From the NCBI RefSeq assembly GCF_003967575.1, contig NZ_BIFT01000001.1:2852001-2916000 (forward strand): a stretch of DNA of 64,000 nucleotides, in the 5' to 3' direction. The first letter of the stretch is position 1, and each line of letters begins with the position of its first letter. The notes beneath the pieces were generated by a model, which was given only the letters and a program-made list of their open reading frames with translations, was not told where the DNA came from and did no database searches. The DNA comes from Dictyobacter alpinus. Lineage in GTDB: Bacteria; Chloroflexota; Ktedonobacteria; Ktedonobacterales; Ktedonobacteraceae. The position numbers and the translations under genes were made by a program. This document shows positions 35,700-44,130 of this stretch, piece by piece.

Positions 35700-37385
35700 G
35701 TGGCTCCAACTCTCGTTTCATCGCTCAAGGAGAATAAAAGCAAAAGCGGGACGGCTTTGTTTTCACTCCTCATTATCCTGGTCTTAATCCTCGCCGCTTG
35801 CGGAAATAGCGGCAATGGCTCCCCGACTTCCACCAACAAGAAGCACATCCTGACGATTGGTGCTCACGTTGGTGGCGACTACACCAAATCTTTGAGCCCA
35901 TACAATCCAACTCTAGTCAATGAGGGCATTCAGGGTATGGTGTATGAGACCCTTCTCTTCTTTAATCGTAATGATGGCCAAGTACAAAATCTGCTGGCGA
36001 CCGATTACAAATGGAGTTCAGACCAGAAGCAGCTAACGTTTACGACGCGTGAAAATGTGAAATGGTCGGATGGTAAGGATTTTAGTGCAGCGGATGTGGC
36101 GTTTACATTCAATATGCTCAAGCAGTATCCAGCCGCCGACTCCAAGGGCCTATGGAGCTATCTCAGCACAGTGACGGCCTCGGATGCTAAGACGGTAGTG
36201 CTCACCTTCAAGAATCCTAATCCTCCACTCCTCTGGTATATTGGTGGACAAACCTTTATTGTGCCGGAGCAAATCTTTAAGGGTGTGGATCCCACAAAGT
36301 TTGATAACGCAAATCCAGTCGGAACAGGTCCCTTCAAGTTCGCGAAGTTCTCTCCACAATTGTTGACCTATACCAGGAATCCTGGCTACTGGCAGGCCGA
36401 TAAGGTACAGGTCGATGAGCTCCACTATCCGGCGGTGAAGGATAATCAGACATTACAGTTGAAGTTGATGAAGGGCGAGATCGACTGGGGTAGCTTCTTC
36501 GCACCGGACCTGGATAAGACCTATGTGCAGAAGGATACGCAGCATAATCATTACTGGATGGCCCCGACCGATATGTTTACGCTCTATGTCAATCTGACTA
36601 AAGCTCCGTTTAACGATGTGAATGTGCGGCAGGCAATCAGTGCTGCCATTGATCGTGGTCAACTTTCCAAGCAAGCCGAGAGCGGCTATGTGGCGCCAGC
36701 CAGTCCCACCGGCTTGATCCTGCCAAATGCGAAAGATTATCTTGATCCGGCTTACCAGAATGTCCCTTCCACCGCTGACGTGGCCAAAGCCGGACAATTC
36801 TTGCAGAGCGCGGGCTATGCCAAAGGTGGTGACGGCATCTATGCTAAGAATGGTAAGAAACTCTCTTTCTCAATCAAGGTAGTAAGTGGCTGGACCGACT
36901 GGGAGACCATGGCTGCGGTAATCAAGCAGAATTTGAAGGACGCTGGCATCGATGCATCGGTGGATACGATTCAAGATAGCGCCTACTTTGATGCTCGTAA
37001 CAATGGTAACTATGATGCCCTGATCGGTGGTCTCTTTGGTGGTCCGACACCATTCTACCTATATGATACCCATCTGAATAGCGTCAACCTCTCGCCAAAG
37101 GGTTTTAACTGGGGTAAATGGAAGGACAGTCAGACCGACAAGTTCCTGCAAGAATATTCTTCAACCGTTGATCCCGCCAAACAGAAGCAGGCGATTATGG
37201 GCCTGGAGAAAATTTACGCAGATAAGTTGCCAAATATTCCCCTGGTAAATGCGGCCTCCTGGTATGAATATAGCACCAAAAACTTCACCGGTTGGCCCAG
37301 TAAAGACTCTCCCTATGCCGTTGGTGCGGCCTACTCAACTCCCGATAATTTGATGGTGATACTGAACTTGAAGCCGGTCGCATAA
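35700..37385 (+). CDS. ABC importer solute-binding lipoprotein, family 5 (Opp/Dpp type)
   Basis: 561 residues from a GTG start with AAGGAGG 5-6 nt upstream. The lipobox LAAC gives lipidated Cys34 after a long hydrophobic core. SBP family 5 features include GMVYETLLFFNRNDG, LTFTTRENVKWSDGKDF and NPVGTGPFKF. Family 5 proteins bind peptides, but also chitin oligosaccharides (Vibrio chitobiose system) and murein tripeptide (MppA). The paired TCTAG-N4-CTAGA operators and the nag/mur neighbours favour an amino-sugar or muropeptide cargo (inference). Confidence 0.9.
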   Translation: MAPTLVSSLKENKSKSGTALFSLLIILVLILAACGNSGNGSPTSTNKKHILTIGAHVGGDYTKSLSPYNPTLVNEGIQGMVYETLLFFNRNDGQVQNLLATDYKWSSDQKQLTFTTRENVKWSDGKDFSAADVAFTFNMLKQYPAADSKGLWSYLSTVTASDAKTVVLTFKNPNPPLLWYIGGQTFIVPEQIFKGVDPTKFDNANPVGTGPFKFAKFSPQLLTYTRNPGYWQADKVQVDELHYPAVKDNQTLQLKLMKGEIDWGSFFAPDLDKTYVQKDTQHNHYWMAPTDMFTLYVNLTKAPFNDVNVRQAISAAIDRGQLSKQAESGYVAPASPTGLILPNAKDYLDPAYQNVPSTADVAKAGQFLQSAGYAKGGDGIYAKNGKKLSFSIKVVSGWTDWETMAAVIKQNLKDAGIDASVDTIQDSAYFDARNNGNYDALIGGLFGGPTPFYLYDTHLNSVNLSPKGFNWGKWKDSQTDKFLQEYSSTVDPAKQKQAIMGLEKIYADKLPNIPLVNAASWYEYSTKNFTGWPSKDSPYAVGAAYSTPDNLMVILNLKPVA

Positions 37386-37411
37386 AGTTTATTCGTCTGG
37401 CACGTCTTTTC

Positions 37412-37441
37412 AACAGAGCTCACATTATCGTGAGCTCTGTT
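37412..37441 (+). terminator. intercistronic hairpin after the binding-protein gene
   Basis: AACAGAGCTCAC and GTGAGCTCTGTT flank a 6-nt loop. Without a T-tract this probably stabilises or partly ends the binding-protein mRNA, so that it exceeds the permease messages. Confidence 0.65.
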
Positions 37442-37460
37442 TGGAGAAGGAGTAACTGGG

Positions 37461-38456
37461 ATGCGCCATTTGTTCCGCCGCATGTTTTTCTATCTGGTGG
37501 CAATCTGGATATCGATTACCCTCAACTTTTTCATTCCTCGATTGGCACCAGGAAATCCCGCGCAGGCCATGTTGACGCGCCTGGAGAGGCGCGGCCCGAT
37601 CAGCCCCTCAACGCAACGAGCACTGGAGGCCGCCTTCGGGGTGAATACCAGTGATTCTATCTGGATCCAATATTTTAAGTATTTGAATAACATGCTGCAT
37701 GGAGATTTTGGCATCTCATATGTGCAATATCCTGTGCCTGTAACCTCGATTATCGCGCAGAATATCGTCTGGACAATATTGTTAGGGGCGGTCGCGGTCG
37801 TGATCAGTTTTCTACTGGGCTGTCTGTTTGGGATTGTGATGGCCTGGAAGCGTGGCTCATTTCTGGATAGCTTTCTCTCGCCAGCGATGACCTTTCTTTC
37901 CGCGATTCCCTACTTCTGGCTGGCCTTGATTATTCTTTATTTCTTTGGCTTTACCTTGAACTGGTTTCCGTTTGCGGATGGCTATGATACGACGCTGGAT
38001 ATGGGCTGGAACACAGATTTTATCTTGAGTGCACTCTATCATGCGATTCTACCCGCGCTAACAATTGTGCTCTCCTCGATTGCTGGTTGGATGTTGGTGA
38101 TGCGTAACTCGATGATTACCACCCTGTCAGAGGATTATGTCTTGATGGCCGATGCCAAAGGACTGGCACGCTGGCGGGTGATGTTTTTGTATGCGGCCCG
38201 TAACGCTATTCTACCGAATGTGACCGGTTTTGCGCTGGCGATCGGCTCGATTGTAGGTGGACAACTGCTTACCGAGATCGTCTTCTCTTATCCTGGTATT
38301 GGTTTCTCACTGCTACAGGCAGTACAGGGACAGGACTATCCACTGCTACAAGGCATCTTCTTGATTATTGCCCTGGCGGTGCTGATGGCCAACTTTATTG
38401 CTGATCTGGTCTATATTGCGTTGGATCCACGTGTACGGCAGGAGAGGAGCGCTTAA
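37461..38456 (+). CDS. ABC importer permease, DppB type
   Basis: 331 residues. The N-terminal helix and periplasmic loop (FFIPRLAPGNPAQAM) are followed by five more membrane segments and the coupling-helix EAA-type loop MADAKGLARWRVMFLYAARNAILP. AAGGAG precedes the ATG by 8 nt. It works with the DppC-type permease encoded 5 bp downstream. Confidence 0.93.
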   Translation: MRHLFRRMFFYLVAIWISITLNFFIPRLAPGNPAQAMLTRLERRGPISPSTQRALEAAFGVNTSDSIWIQYFKYLNNMLHGDFGISYVQYPVPVTSIIAQNIVWTILLGAVAVVISFLLGCLFGIVMAWKRGSFLDSFLSPAMTFLSAIPYFWLALIILYFFGFTLNWFPFADGYDTTLDMGWNTDFILSALYHAILPALTIVLSSIAGWMLVMRNSMITTLSEDYVLMADAKGLARWRVMFLYAARNAILPNVTGFALAIGSIVGGQLLTEIVFSYPGIGFSLLQAVQGQDYPLLQGIFLIIALAVLMANFIADLVYIALDPRVRQERSA

Positions 38457-38461
38457 CGTTT

Positions 38462-39469
38462 ATGGGTACATCTTCATCCCAATTCAGTGGCTCGACGACC
38501 AATCAGACCAGGCGTAAACCAGAATCGCGTATGCCAGATGCCGAGACGCTGCGGGCGTTGCATCACCCCTGGTATGAGCGACTGGGACGTGGACTCCAGT
38601 ATGTCTGGTCCCAATCTGCTAAGAACAAGAAAGTTGCCATTGGCCTGCTGATCGTCCTCTTCTTTATCCTTGTCGCGATCTTTGGTCCCCTCTTCATCCA
38701 TACAGATCCCAATCGGTTATCCAGTGACGCGCAGGCGGCCCCTTCCGCGGCCCATTGGTTAGGAACCACGGCGGTCGGACAGGATATTTTTAGCCAGTTA
38801 GTGGTGGGGACGCGCTCCTCGATCTTCTGGGGCTTCCTGACCGGGATTGCGGTGACGCTCCTCTCGATTGCGGTGGGCTTGATTAGCGGCTACTTTGGTG
38901 GTATTATTGACGAGGTTTTATCCCTGTTAACGAATGTCTTTCTGGTGCTGCCTGCCTTGCCGCTGGCGATCGTGATGGCCTCCTACTTCCCACGTGGACC
39001 CGCCACGGTGGCGCTGGTAATCATCTTTACCAGTTGGTCCTGGGGAGCGCGAGTCCTGCGTTCACAGACACTCTCGATGCGGAGCCGTGAGTTTGTTACG
39101 GCGGCCCGCGCCAATGGCGAGACGACCTGGCGGTTAATCTTCTTTGAGATCTTTCCCAATGAGATCTCAATTGTAGCCGCCAACTTTGTCAGCACGACCC
39201 TGTATGTCATTTTAGCCTCGGCGTCACTGGAATTTTTGGGACTTGGCGATGCCAACAATGTGAGCTGGGGTAGCATGTTCTACTGGGCACAGAAAGATAA
39301 TGCCCTGATCTCAGGACTCTGGTGGTGGTTTATCCCGCCTGGACTCTGCATCGCGATCCTGGGTGCTGGCCTGTCACTGATCAACTTTGGGATTGATGAG
39401 ATCGCTGATCCACGTTTGCGCAGGGAGAAGACGCCACGGCTGGTCAAAGGGAAGAAGGTGATGGCGTAA
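38462..39469 (+). CDS. ABC importer permease, DppC type
   Basis: 335 residues with a 55-residue hydrophilic N-terminal extension before the first membrane segment (KVAIGLLIVLFFILVAIFG). The EAA-type coupling loop is VTAARANGETTWRLIFFEIFPN. Its stop overlaps the next start (TAATG). Confidence 0.93.
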   Translation: MGTSSSQFSGSTTNQTRRKPESRMPDAETLRALHHPWYERLGRGLQYVWSQSAKNKKVAIGLLIVLFFILVAIFGPLFIHTDPNRLSSDAQAAPSAAHWLGTTAVGQDIFSQLVVGTRSSIFWGFLTGIAVTLLSIAVGLISGYFGGIIDEVLSLLTNVFLVLPALPLAIVMASYFPRGPATVALVIIFTSWSWGARVLRSQTLSMRSREFVTAARANGETTWRLIFFEIFPNEISIVAANFVSTTLYVILASASLEFLGLGDANNVSWGSMFYWAQKDNALISGLWWWFIPPGLCIAILGAGLSLINFGIDEIADPRLRREKTPRLVKGKKVMA

Positions 39470-40602
39470 TGGCAACAGAGACGTTACTAGATGTACGCGA
39501 CCTGAGTGTAGATTACCTGGCCACCAACGGCGCGGTCCACGCGGTCCGGAAGGTGAATTTTGCGCTACAGCGTGGAGAGATCCTGGGACTGGCGGGTGAG
39601 AGTGGCTGTGGAAAATCGACGCTAGCCTATGCGATCGCACGACTCCTGCGACCGCCAGCCTATATCACGGGTGGCGAGATCCTCTATTATCCAGGTCAGC
39701 ACGAAGAAATGATCACCATGCGACTCCCAAAGAAAGGGCGCAAGACCGATCCTGAAGGAGCCATAGACATCCTGCGCCTGAGTCCAAGGGATTTACACAG
39801 ATTTCGCTGGAATGAGCTCTCAATCGTCTTTCAGAGCGCTATGAACGCCCTGAATCCAGTCATGCGCGTCGGTGATCAGATCATGGATGTCCTGATAACA
39901 CACCGACCGGATATGAATGCGGAGCAACGCAGGAAGCGGGCTGCCGAACTGTTTGAGATGGTAGGGATCTCCCCGGACCGCCTGAGAGGTTATCCCCATG
40001 AACTCAGTGGCGGTATGCGTCAACGGGCCGTGATCGCGATCGCGCTGGCCCTGCAACCGGAGTTGATCATCATGGATGAGCCAACCACAGCCCTGGATGT
40101 AGTGGTGCAACGTGAGATTCTACAGCTGATCAGCAATCTGTGTAAAGAGTTCTCGACGGCCATGATTTTTATCACACATGACCTTTCACTGTTAATCGAG
40201 CTGGCCGACAAGATCGCGATTATGTATGCCGGTACCATGATTGAGAAGGCGCAGAGTAAAGATCTTTATCTTCATCCTCGCCATCCTTATAGCTATGGAC
40301 TACTCAACTCTTTTCCAACTCTGCACGGACCACATAAAATTATGGCCGGTATTCCTGGCTCGCCGCCCGACCTGCGTATGCTGCCCCAGGGATGTACATT
40401 TCAGGAGCGCTGTCCCTTTGTCTTTGAACACTGCCGCCAGGTCACACCAGCCCTGATAACCACAAACCCCGAACAACCAGAGCAACTGGCCGCCTGTCAT
40501 CTCTATGATGAGAAGATCACCAAAGAAGTTCCAACTATAGCAGACCTGGCGGCTGGTTATGAAAAACTGGCTACACTCAGCCTGGAAGGAAATTTGGAAT
40601 GA
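39469..40602 (+). CDS. ABC importer ATPase, DppD type
   Basis: 377 residues. Walker A is GESGCGKSTLAYA, the signature is LSGGMRQRAVIAIALALQPE, Walker B LIIMDEPTTALDV, and the switch His is in FITHDLSLL. The C-terminal oligopeptide-ATPase extension has the Cys-rich iron-sulfur-like motif CTFQERCPFVFEHC...C. It overlaps both neighbours by 1-4 bp, giving translational coupling. Confidence 0.95.
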   Translation: MATETLLDVRDLSVDYLATNGAVHAVRKVNFALQRGEILGLAGESGCGKSTLAYAIARLLRPPAYITGGEILYYPGQHEEMITMRLPKKGRKTDPEGAIDILRLSPRDLHRFRWNELSIVFQSAMNALNPVMRVGDQIMDVLITHRPDMNAEQRRKRAAELFEMVGISPDRLRGYPHELSGGMRQRAVIAIALALQPELIIMDEPTTALDVVVQREILQLISNLCKEFSTAMIFITHDLSLLIELADKIAIMYAGTMIEKAQSKDLYLHPRHPYSYGLLNSFPTLHGPHKIMAGIPGSPPDLRMLPQGCTFQERCPFVFEHCRQVTPALITTNPEQPEQLAACHLYDEKITKEVPTIADLAAGYEKLATLSLEGNLE

Positions 40603-41675
40603 ACACCGCCGATCAGCCCAATCACCGCCTCCCCAACTTCAACAATGCCAGTCGACCAGTTTTGGAGGCCGAGCACCTGCGTAAAGAATTTCCCATCAAC
40701 GGAACTAATCCATTTGGAGCAAAAAAAGTTGTCCATGCCGTTGAAGACGCATCATTCGCGCTCTATCCTGGACAGGCTACCGCTCTCGTGGGAGAGAGTG
40801 GGAGTGGCAAAACCACGATCGCGCGTATACTGGCACGGCTGTATGATCCAACCTCCGGCACGATCCGTTTCCGTGGAGCGCCAGTCAAACTCAAAGGGGG
40901 CGCTGCCGCCTTACGTGAGTATCGACGACACATACAGTTGATCTTCCAGGATCCATTTGGCTCACTCAACCCACTACACGATGTCCGCTATCATCTGAGC
41001 CGGCCAATCAAACTCTTTGGCCATGCCCGGAATCAGGACGAAGTCAACGAACAGGTGCTAGCGCTACTCAGGCGCGTCAGCTTGAGTCCTGCCGAACAGT
41101 TCATCCAGAAATATCCGCACCAACTCAGTGGAGGACAAAGACAGAGAATCGCCATTGCCAGAGCCCTGGCCGTCCGCCCCGAGATCATATTGGCCGACGA
41201 GCCGGTCTCCATGCTTGACGTATCGATACGCCTGGATATACTTAATCTCTTATTAAGGCTCAAAGACGAAGAGCGACTCGCGCTCCTCTTTATCACCCAT
41301 GATATTGCCAGTGCCCGCTACTTCGCCGAAAACACCCTGGTGATGTATGCTGGACAGATGGTCGAAGGTGGACCCAGCGAAGAAGTCATCCAGACACCCA
41401 GGCATCCCTATACACAGCTCCTGCTGGCCGCCGCCCCTGATCCTGATCGTATCAAGGACCAGGAAATAGGACTCTCGACCATCCCGGCGCGTGGCGAGAT
41501 ACCCAGCCTGATTGATCCGCCAACGGGATGCCGTTTCCATCCGCGTTGCCCACACGCCATGGATATCTGCCGACAAAAATTTCCTCCACGTACCGAACTG
41601 GGGAATGGACACTGGACCAACTGTTTCCTCTATAATGGCATAACCGCCAGGAGAATGTCCGTGCCAATGCGGTAG
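40599..41675 (+). CDS. ABC importer ATPase, DppF/OppF type
   Basis: 358 residues. Walker A is GESGSGKTTIARI, the signature LSGGQRQRIAIARALAVRPE, Walker B IILADEPVSMLDVS and the switch FITHDIASA. The C-terminal Cys motif is CRFHPRCPHAMDIC. It forms the ATPase heterodimer with the preceding gene product and ends the importer operon. Confidence 0.95.
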   Translation: MNTADQPNHRLPNFNNASRPVLEAEHLRKEFPINGTNPFGAKKVVHAVEDASFALYPGQATALVGESGSGKTTIARILARLYDPTSGTIRFRGAPVKLKGGAAALREYRRHIQLIFQDPFGSLNPLHDVRYHLSRPIKLFGHARNQDEVNEQVLALLRRVSLSPAEQFIQKYPHQLSGGQRQRIAIARALAVRPEIILADEPVSMLDVSIRLDILNLLLRLKDEERLALLFITHDIASARYFAENTLVMYAGQMVEGGPSEEVIQTPRHPYTQLLLAAAPDPDRIKDQEIGLSTIPARGEIPSLIDPPTGCRFHPRCPHAMDICRQKFPPRTELGNGHWTNCFLYNGITARRMSVPMR

Positions 41676-41694
41676 AAGTGATGCTGGCATGAAA

Positions 41695-41733
41695 ACGCCC
41701 GTCCTGGCATGTGTATGATGGTGGGACGGGCAT
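41695..41733 (+). terminator. terminator of the importer operon
   Basis: GCCCGTCC and GGACGGGC form an 8-bp stem 20 bp after the stop, followed by ATTATTATG. Confidence 0.65.
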
Positions 41734-41758
41734 TATTATGTATGGGTGCGATGTGAAG

Positions 41759-42406
41759 CTATGAGTCGAGTTTGGTATAAACGACCATGCGCAGTGAGGT
41801 CTGGTTTTCGCTGGGGATCCAGACGCCGGCACAGGTGATGAGGTTAAGGTAGCTGCCGCTGCTATCGCCAAAGATACCCTGCAGGAAGTCTTGCTTGGGT
41901 GGAATGGCCTCGCGTTTGGTGGTACTGAACGTCAATTGCTGACCACTTTTGGTTGTAATGATGACTTTATCGCCCGGCTTCATATTGCGTAAATTCCAGA
42001 ATATAGCGGGTCCTCCTCCGGGTCGATCGACGTGTCCATCAATGACGGCGCTCCCCTTCTCGCCGGGTTTGGTACCGCTACTGTACCAACCGGTGCCATC
42101 CCATGGATTATTCTGAGGGGTGTCCATATTACCGGTGGGCAGGACTCCCACGGGCTCGATATCGGTATCAACGTTAATGGCGGGTATGCGGATATGGACA
42201 GGATCGGTAACATTCATGATCGGTTTGGGTGTCGGGGCCGGTGTAGGTGTAGAGGTTGGGGTTGGAGTTGGTTTTGTTGCCTTTGTGGCTGTGGGAGATG
42301 CCACAGCAACCACTTTGGCTTGCGATGTGCTGCTTTCCCCGCACGCACTTAAAATAAAGAGCAGGCTGATGCTCATGAGTACAATATACAAACGACTGGT
42401 ACGCAC
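41759..42406 (-). CDS. class E/F-like sortase carried as a lipoprotein
   Basis: A transpeptidase for cell-surface proteins. The GTG at 42406 is used because AAAGG lies upstream; an earlier GTG at 42418 has no spacing from it. A lipoprotein signal ends in the lipobox LSAC (Cys22), followed by a Thr/Pro-rich stalk (PTPTPTSTPTPAPTPKP). The sortase domain has His125 (VIDGHVDRPGG), Cys192 (LITCAG) and Arg206 (TSLRMVVY), a complete catalytic set. Lipid anchoring instead of an N-terminal membrane helix is unusual. It lies downstream of its probable substrate gene on the same strand. Confidence 0.88.
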   Translation of the reverse strand: MRTSRLYIVLMSISLLFILSACGESSTSQAKVVAVASPTATKATKPTPTPTSTPTPAPTPKPIMNVTDPVHIRIPAINVDTDIEPVGVLPTGNMDTPQNNPWDGTGWYSSGTKPGEKGSAVIDGHVDRPGGGPAIFWNLRNMKPGDKVIITTKSGQQLTFSTTKREAIPPKQDFLQGIFGDSSGSYLNLITCAGVWIPSENQTSLRMVVYTKLDS

Positions 42407-42441
42407 TGTCTGTAGCACCTTTCTGATAAATTAACACCGCT

Positions 42442-42488
42442 ATGAAGTGACACGCACCAATCGTATATATCGATGCGTGCCACTTCAT
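42442..42488 (-). terminator. hairpin between substrate and sortase genes
   Basis: ATGAAGTG and CACTTCAT, with CACGCA/TGCGTG above, form a long stem without a T-tract. It may adjust the ratio of the two messages. Confidence 0.55.
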
Positions 42489-42500
42489 TTTAGCAGATGT

Positions 42501-43343
42501 TTAGCGTTTTGTGCGGCTAAAGCGGACCACATAGCCGGCAGCACCAGCGATGATCAGGGATACAGCACCAATGAAGAACCATGGCAGGGCAGAATTACCG
42601 GAGGTAGCAGCGGCTACAGCAGGATTGCTACCTGTCTGTGGCATGCCTGGTACGCCTGGAACGGTACCAACCACAAATTTCAGTGCGGGAACACCTTTGT
42701 AGAGACCGATGGCGAAGACGCTATTGACGGTGTTGTCTTTCAGCGTAGCGCTAACCGGTACAGTGGCATTAACGTCGGTGGCGGTAACATTGAAGGTATA
42801 GGCTGCAGGTGGAACGGTCAGGTAGTCACTGGCATTTTTGTAGGTCAGGCCGGTGATTACAGTATTACCACCTGTGGCAACATTCACTGGACCAGCATTT
42901 GGGGACAGATGATAGACACGAACCTTGGACATACCACCCGACAACAGGTTGTCATCGGCGAAGGCCTGTAAGCCAAAACCTGTGTCCTTGGTGCCGATGG
43001 CGGCAACAGTATAAGGAACACCCGCATTGACCGAGACGGTCTCGTTGATTACAGCGGCATCGGCACCCTTACCTGCAGGAGCAACCTGGATTTTGTGCGC
43101 GCCAGCGGGTACCGATACATAATCGGTGACGGTTCCGAAAGTGAAGTTTGGCAGCAACTTGTTCCCATCGACAAATACGTCAACGGTACCGGCGGCCGGT
43201 GAAGCGTGTACAACACGTACAAACGCATTGTCCGCAGGCGCGGCAAAGGCGCTAGCGGTAGGAAGAAGGAAGATGGCCAACATACCAACCATCATGGCGA
43301 TCCGGCTACTCAGGACCGCAACATTGTGCTTCAATGACTTCAT
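42501..43343 (-). CDS. surface protein with two DUF4397 domains and sortase sorting signal
   Basis: 280 residues. A Sec signal peptide runs to about residue 35. Two DUF4397 repeats follow (NAFVRVVHASPAAGTVDVFV at 39 and KVRVYHLSPNAGPVNVATG at 140). At the end are MPQTG (234-238), a membrane segment (254-273) and the basic tail RFSRTKR. This is a cell-wall sorting signal with Met instead of Leu in LPxTG. With the adjacent sortase it forms a dedicated pair. Ligand or role of the DUF4397 domains is unknown. Confidence 0.87.
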   Translation of the reverse strand: MKSLKHNVAVLSSRIAMMVGMLAIFLLPTASAFAAPADNAFVRVVHASPAAGTVDVFVDGNKLLPNFTFGTVTDYVSVPAGAHKIQVAPAGKGADAAVINETVSVNAGVPYTVAAIGTKDTGFGLQAFADDNLLSGGMSKVRVYHLSPNAGPVNVATGGNTVITGLTYKNASDYLTVPPAAYTFNVTATDVNATVPVSATLKDNTVNSVFAIGLYKGVPALKFVVGTVPGVPGMPQTGSNPAVAAATSGNSALPWFFIGAVSLIIAGAAGYVVRFSRTKR

Positions 43344-43709
43344 CTGGTTTTTTCTCGCTTTCTTACATTAAAAAAAGTAAGACATAAGGATGACAGGCCA
43401 GGATGTTGAATGTACCTGGCTAACTCTGTCACATTGGCATCAGATTAATGCCGGGAATTTAAATCTTCAGATAAGATTTACATAAAAGGGTATTGTATCG
43501 TTTCACGAAATGCGACATTGTGTTGAATGGTGTGTATCCAGGTTAGTTATTATTCACAATGTATATGTGCATTTTGTGTGAACATACTATTGACGACACT
43601 CTATCCCATATTCTGGAAAATTATGTAACCTTTTTTAGAAAACTCATAAAAATTGATAAATCTGGTGCTTTTTCTGGTATTTGGTCAAAGTTCGTTTGAT
43701 GGGTTGTTC
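43344..43709. other. intergenic region upstream of the DUF4397 gene
   Basis: AT-rich, with no gene or strong structure. It must hold the promoter of the substrate-sortase unit. Confidence 0.5.
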
Positions 43710-43886
43710 GCCCGCTGCGCGGGCGGAATGGGGAGAGAGATGCCGGGGGCACAGCCCCCGATCCCCCAGTCAAGGGGCTCGCCGCTCCTTGCAACCCCGC
43801 TTCTCAGGCGGAATGGAGGGAGAGGTGCTGGGGGCACAGCCTCCGATCTCCGGTCGAGGAGCTCGCCGCCCCTTGCAACCCCGCTT
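43710..43886. repeat. GC-rich repeat, family III, two tandem copies
   Basis: Starts with the hairpin GCCCGC-TGC-GCGGGC. Each copy has GGCGGAATGG, a GAGAGAG run, GGGGGCACAGCC, then GCTCGCCGC and CCTTGCAACCCCGCTT. The copies are about 85 bp apart. Single copies occur at 45444 and, inverted, at 63543. Confidence 0.75.
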
Positions 43887-43888
43887 TC

Positions 43889-43962
43889 CATTTAAAATAC
43901 TAGTGCTGGTGCCAGAAAGGTGCCGCGGCACCTTTCTGGCACCAGCACTAGTATTTTAAATG
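43889..43962. repeat. 74-bp perfect palindrome
   Basis: Two 37-bp arms meet without a loop at GCCG|CGGC (centre between 43925 and 43926). Arms begin CATTTAAAATACTAGTGCTG. It directly follows the family III repeats and lies in neither gene. Confidence 0.9.
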
Positions 43963-44130
43963 TAGGTTCCCGTCAGGGAACGTGTGTGGGGGATGGCAAT
44001 TACATGCCGATCTTTGTGAAGTAGAATGAAGCAGAATTGAAAAATGCTCCGTGCGACGTTGCTACAGGAGCAGAGGGGCGGAAACTTTTGTCTGGCAGTG
44101 ATTGTTTGACGGTTGAGCTAGAATGCTAGT

